Origin: Erigeron canadensis
Lineage: Eukaryota; Streptophyta; Magnoliopsida; Asterales; Asteraceae
Direction of reading: 5' to 3'
DNA: 64,000 bases
NCBI RefSeq assembly: GCF_010389155.1
Contig: NC_057767.1
Span: 4,509,765-4,573,764, forward strand
The position numbers and the translations under genes are program-made. How positions within the stretch are numbered: position 1 is the first letter of the stretch; every line of letters begins with the position of its first letter. The notes under the pieces are model-generated. The model did not search any database, was not told the origin of the DNA, and was given only the letters and a program-made list of their open reading frames with translations. Positions 62,883 to 64,000 of this stretch are shown piece by piece.

Positions 62883-64000
62883 AAACTTAATTTAGTTGCG
62901 CAATAAATATCTATATAATACATCATTAGATGTATTTATATGATTTGAAGGTCATTTAGATAGTCACAAAGACGCAGGTAGCCTATTTGACCTTTGTAGG
63001 AGTATTTGAGTGATTTTTTAAGTCCCATATGATATCTGCACTTTTAGATATGATTTGGCATATACTATTAGTCCATATGATATCTGCACTTTTAGACGTT
63101 TGACTCGTAAGAGAGTCAACTGTTGGAATTTGAATGCTTAATCTGATTGAAATGTTACAGTTGGAATTTATCGCTCTATAGTATATGCCATTTTATGTAT
63201 CAATATTAATTAAAGGTCATTTATAGAGTCTTGCATATATCAACTATCATATGGTTTATCTCATAATCAGTTGGGTATACTCTAAGGCCTCAGTCTCGAG
63301 CTTTCACCCGTTTTTTGTTCGTGTTAGCTTAGCTGGTTTGGTTATATTGTATATATTTAATGTATTTCAGTTTTCTATGGTTGGAGTTTCGATGGAGTGG
63401 GAAGGATTTCAGGACTAGATTACAATTAGGCAAATGACTAATTATTTCATCATCTTTGTGAGATTGTATTACTTAGATCAGGTGTATCAAAATCCTACTA
63501 TGACCTAAGTTGTTTCTACTTGTTTATATTCAATTGCTGACAATTCATTTAGTTTTGTGATTTGGGCTGTCGAAATGATTCGTTTTGTGTTTAGTTGGAC
63601 TGGTGCACAAAACAACGTAACCTTGTCAGACTATAGATGCACTGCGCAAAGCCTTCATGAAAATTGTTTGATTAAATGGCTGAATGGAAATACATGTCGC
63701 TAGTGTTTGGATGAAACTATTACTTGGTTGCTTCCCTACCGAACCAATTCTGATCAGTATTAGTTTGGCTCGGTATTGATTGTGTACTTGCTTGGTTATT
63801 TGCTCAGTTATTTGCTTGGTTCATTACCATCTGTTAGGTACTGCTTGTGTTGCTAAGTATTTGCTTCTCGGTATAAGTTTGTTGCTCAATCAACTAATTT
63901 TCTTGGTTTTTTTAAACTAGCCGAAGAGCGAGCATAATCTTCTCGGTGAATTTGAGTTCAAAGTGAAAACTGGGCCAATTTTGCTTAGTATTAATAGGTT
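62883..64000. other. Intergenic, nothing supported
   Basis: AT-rich DNA with a 26-base direct repeat (CATATGATATCTGCACTTTT at 63028 and 63072) and repeats of TTGCTTGGTT/TTGCTCAG words at 63790-63890. No coding region recognised. Confidence 0.45.

Overview
The window is nuclear DNA from a flowering plant. Every recognisable gene is a plant housekeeping or defence-type gene with short, GT-AG-bounded exons in AT-rich introns. The spaces between genes are filled with Helitron, CACTA, Mutator-like, hAT-like, pogo-like, SINE and Ty3/gypsy debris. Repeat style and protein similarity suggest a eudicot, plausibly Asteraceae; this is inference, not proof.

Layout. 1-816 (-): 5' part of a CYP94-type cytochrome P450, running off the left edge. 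2081-4644 (-): SNF12/BAF60 subunit of the SWI/SNF remodeller, with a short last exon behind a 917-base intron. 5243-6485: Mutator-like element with a 9-base target duplication. 6718-7440: decayed Ty3/gypsy polyprotein. 7676-10090 (+): ribosomal protein L17 (uL22), seven exons. 12259-14449 (-): eEF1B exchange-factor subunit, seven exons, one GC-AG intron and a stop codon split by an intron. 17173-18498 (+): SKP1-like. 19000-31000: no intact gene; SINEs, foldback elements, a pogo-like remnant, a mitochondrial-carrier fragment and a Helitron with both ends. 31985-35381 (+): argininosuccinate synthase, seven exons. 36220-37912 (-): three U5 snRNA genes with plant snRNA promoters, plus a truncated fourth promoter near 39.4-39.5 kb. 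42860-47945 and 50925-54727 (+): a tandem pair of eight-exon genes that join a copia-Gag-like domain to ankyrin repeats and a PGG membrane domain. 55.5-57 kb: a SINE end and two tandem arrays of hairpin units. 57433-about 62.4 kb: a CACTA transposon remnant whose accessory-gene intron holds a broken GH3 auxin-amido-synthetase copy. 62.4-64 kb: nothing supported.

How the genes relate. The housekeeping genes (translation: L17 and eEF1B; ubiquitin ligase: SKP1; chromatin: SNF12; arginine synthesis: ASS; splicing: U5) are independent single transcription units, not a pathway cluster. Telo-box motifs (AAACCCTAG) lie upstream of L17, SNF12 and ASS. The two clusters that arose by local duplication are the U5 array and the Gag-ankyrin-PGG pair, and these with the GH3-carrying CACTA remnant are the most interesting parts of the window. 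All gene models were made by reading splice sites by eye against remembered family sequences; no search or transcript data were used.
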